A DNA stretch of 64,000 bases, from assembly GCA_963693085.1 (NCBI GenBank), contig OY856409.1, positions 501,364,303-501,428,302 of the forward strand, in the 5' to 3' direction. A model generated the notes under the pieces. That model was given only the letters and a program-made list of their open reading frames with translations. It ran no database searches and was not told the DNA's origin. The DNA comes from Alisma plantago-aquatica (taxonomy: Eukaryota > Streptophyta > Magnoliopsida > Alismatales > Alismataceae). Numbering within the stretch: the first letter of the stretch is position 1; every line of letters begins with the position of its first letter. Of this stretch, positions 61,981-64,000 are shown piece after piece. The position numbers were made by a program, and so were the translations under genes.

Positions 61981-64000
61981 TTTTTTTTGAGTTAAAGGTC
62001 ATAGCATATATATTAAAAAAAACAAATCAAGCAAACACATGCTTTGGTCAGTCGTACTGGATGTGAATACGAAAGAAAAATGTTCTTTTGGGTGAAGAAA
62101 AAGGGGTGATGTTTAAATGGTTTTGGGGGAGACACCCCTTAACAAGCCTCTAGTAGCACTAATCCATAAGATTTTCTGAGAAAGGTGCAGCAATTTGACA
62201 TAAAGTATCACTGATGTTGTTGCAGCAGACTGACTCCCGTTTCATCATGCACCATGGCTTTCAGGTCGCACAGAAAATGGTCTTCAGATTCACCTTCTTC
62301 GGAGTCCTCCTTCTCATCAAGGACATGTTTACTTGCGCATTGAAAGCAAGTGAAGGTCTGAATCTATTTGCGAGATAATATTTTGCCTCATTTTTAGAGT
62401 GTTGTTGAAGATTTTTTTGTTTCTCTCAAGCCAAAGGTTCCAGTTGATGATGATGAAGATGGCATTTCCCTTGAAGGAGTTGTAGTGTCTGTTTGGTATG
62501 ATTTGAAGTGGAAAGGTAGCTGATTGGAGTTCAAGCTGGTAATTTTGTGTGAAGTGTGAGATGATGTTTAGTGAGGTGTTACACTTGAAGAAGACGTGTT
62601 CAGCCGAATCAGAGTCTGATATGCATAGAGGGCATCTGGAAGGACCAATGAAGCCCTTTTTGAAAAGGTTTTCTCCAGTAAGCAGCTTGTTGTGAAGGAG
62701 CAGCCAAAGAAAGGTTTTATGTTTTTGTTTCCATTTTTGTTTCCATATTTTTTTGGTATGTGGGGAAAAACCTCTGAAAGATAGGTGTGTGTAAGTTTTT
62801 TTAACAGAGAAGGAGTTTCCCCTACGCCAAGTTATATTGTTTTATGAATTGTGTTCAAGTGCTTGCTTTAAGGAACAGAGGTCGTCAGGTTTGAGATGCA
62901 TGAGAATGCATCTTTTGAGAGAGTTTGTTCTGTTGCTGGTTAGAAGGTGGAGGGCCTTGATAATGTTGATCTTGAGGAGGCTGTTTGGGATGGTCCAATT
63001 TGTGTGCAGGTTTAGTACAAAAATTGTTTCAAACCAGGGATCGTTCCAGAAGGAGATATTTAGGTGGGAGTGTGTGGGGGGGGGTTGATGAGTTGGGTTA
63101 TAATTTGGATGTTTTTGTTTATGTATTTCCAAAGGGGTGAGGAAGATTTTTTTTGGAACTTTATGTCAGGAGGGGATTTTTGATAGTATTTGTAGTTGAT
63201 AAGGCTCGACTATATTTTTGTCTTATTTTTAACCAGACTGTTGATAATTTTCGTTATGAGACAGAAGGCATGGGTTTCAATGTTTAATATACCCCAACCA
63301 CCTTGGTCTAAAGGGGCAGCAATAGTATTCCAATTTACAAGATGGTAGTGCTTTCTGGATTTCGTGGATGGGTGATAGTTATTCCAGAGGAATTTCCTTC
63401 TCACTTTGTCAAGGAGTGTTTTAGTTTTGGATGGAAGGGGTATACAACTCAGGTAGTGTGTGGTGATAGGAGTGATGACAATGTTAAGAAGAGTAAACCT
63501 ACCCGAGAGATTTAGAAAGTTATTTGTCCAATCAGAGAGTTTTTTATTTATTTTCCCTATGACGGGAGACCAAATAGAATTTGTGATGTTGTGGGGGGTA
63601 ATTGGGAGTCCTAGGTATTGAATGGGGAAGTCATCAATCTTACATCTAAGGAGATCTTTGTACCTTTCCAGGATAGTTTTTTCAAGGTGAACCCCAAAGA
63701 TAGATGATTTGTGGAGATTTATTTTAAGCCCCGAAATGTAGGAGAAAATGCCTAGGATTCTGAAGATATTGAGTAAAGAGGCATCTTATGGGGAGGAGAG
63801 GATTATGGTGTCATCAGCAAATTGTATAATATTCTCTTTGCATTCCTCTGGTGAGTTGATGAGGCCACTGATTTTTCCAAGTTGTATCATACGAAAGAGG
63901 ATGGTTGTGATGATAATAAATAGGTAAGGGGAGAGGGGGTCACCTTGTATGAGGACATTTGAATTATGAAAATAACCAAATGGAACACCATTTATGATAG
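61981..64000 (-). mobile_element. L1-like LINE (element L2), 3' part only
   Basis: On the minus strand it ends in an A-run (eight T at 61981-61988 on the plus strand) placed directly in the LTR of element N. The 5' part runs off the window. RT and zinc-finger regions are recognisable; no RNase H domain is seen before the tail, unlike LINE L1. Confidence 0.9.
62300..64000 (-). pseudogene. ORF2 C-terminal part of LINE L2
   Basis: On the minus strand the region starts inside RT, with an IQGDPLSPYL block at about 63950-63921 and the catalytic FADD at 63821-63810. A stop lies just after, near 63788. The RT thumb follows (KINLHKSS, YLGLPIT, RRKFLWNN at about 63404). A block at 63132-62842 is the usual linker, and the zinc-finger (zf-RVT) region at about 62720-62600 has CPLC, H and C residues. 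The frame is interrupted several times. Confidence 0.87.

Overview
The window is intergenic DNA from a large, transposon-rich flowering-plant nuclear genome. I found no cellular protein-coding gene and no tRNA or rRNA gene in the 64 kb. Almost everything that can be read is a nested pile of retrotransposons and DNA transposons typical of angiosperms: Athila-like and chromoviral Ty3/gypsy elements, Copia-type LTRs, L1-like LINEs, a CACTA element with a C48 peptidase domain, and a hAT-like MITE. Species cannot be read from the sequence. All coding regions are broken by stops or frameshifts.

Layout. (A) 1-9358, minus strand: an Athila-like element with its 3' LTR cut by the window start. It sits inside the integrase of (B), a minus-strand chromovirus whose gag, protease, RT, RNase H and start of integrase lie at 9359-12582, with PBS and LTR to about 15.6 kb. 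(H) about 15628-38948, plus strand: an old, non-coding chromovirus derivative. It keeps a piece of 5' LTR, a decayed PBS, a 2.5 kb interior and a 3' LTR of about 3.0 kb that two later insertions split into three pieces. The first insertion is (T), 20161-31398, a complete chromovirus with 3.06 kb LTRs and a GGGTA target duplication. The second is (C), 31906-37695, a CACTA element with a CTA target duplication and one spliced gene fusing a truncated TNP2-type transposase to a C48 (Ulp1-like) peptidase. 38949-44109 holds nothing recognisable. (L1) 44110-49237 is a 5'-truncated plus-strand LINE with endonuclease, RT, zinc-finger and RNase H regions. 49238-52959 is featureless. 52960-56202 is a head-to-head pair of related Copia-type LTRs. 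(N) 56203-61980, minus strand, is a chromovirus reduced to two LTRs and a 772 bp interior. Its right LTR carries a 303 bp hAT-like MITE and is cut within its predicted TATA box by (L2), a second LINE that runs off the window end.

How the parts relate. The nesting gives a relative order: B before A; H before T and C; the right-hand Copia LTR before N; N before L2. A, T and H keep matching PBS, PPT and LTR signals, and T and C keep target duplications, so their boundaries are firm even where coding capacity is lost.

The most unusual signal is regulatory-looking. Two unrelated LTR families (A, and the Copia-type LTRs) each carry arrays of 15-16 bp dyad-symmetric motifs, GTCGAT-N3-ATCGAC in A and TGAAMYGRYCRKTTCA-like in the Copia LTRs, set 19-23 bp apart (mostly 20 or 21) start to start, about two DNA helical turns. 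In the Copia LTRs the array stops about 80 bp upstream of a TATA box on both copies. The other notable signals are a 73 bp GT-AG intron-like insertion between gag and protease in T, and two tandem copies of a long hairpin in the CACTA leader.
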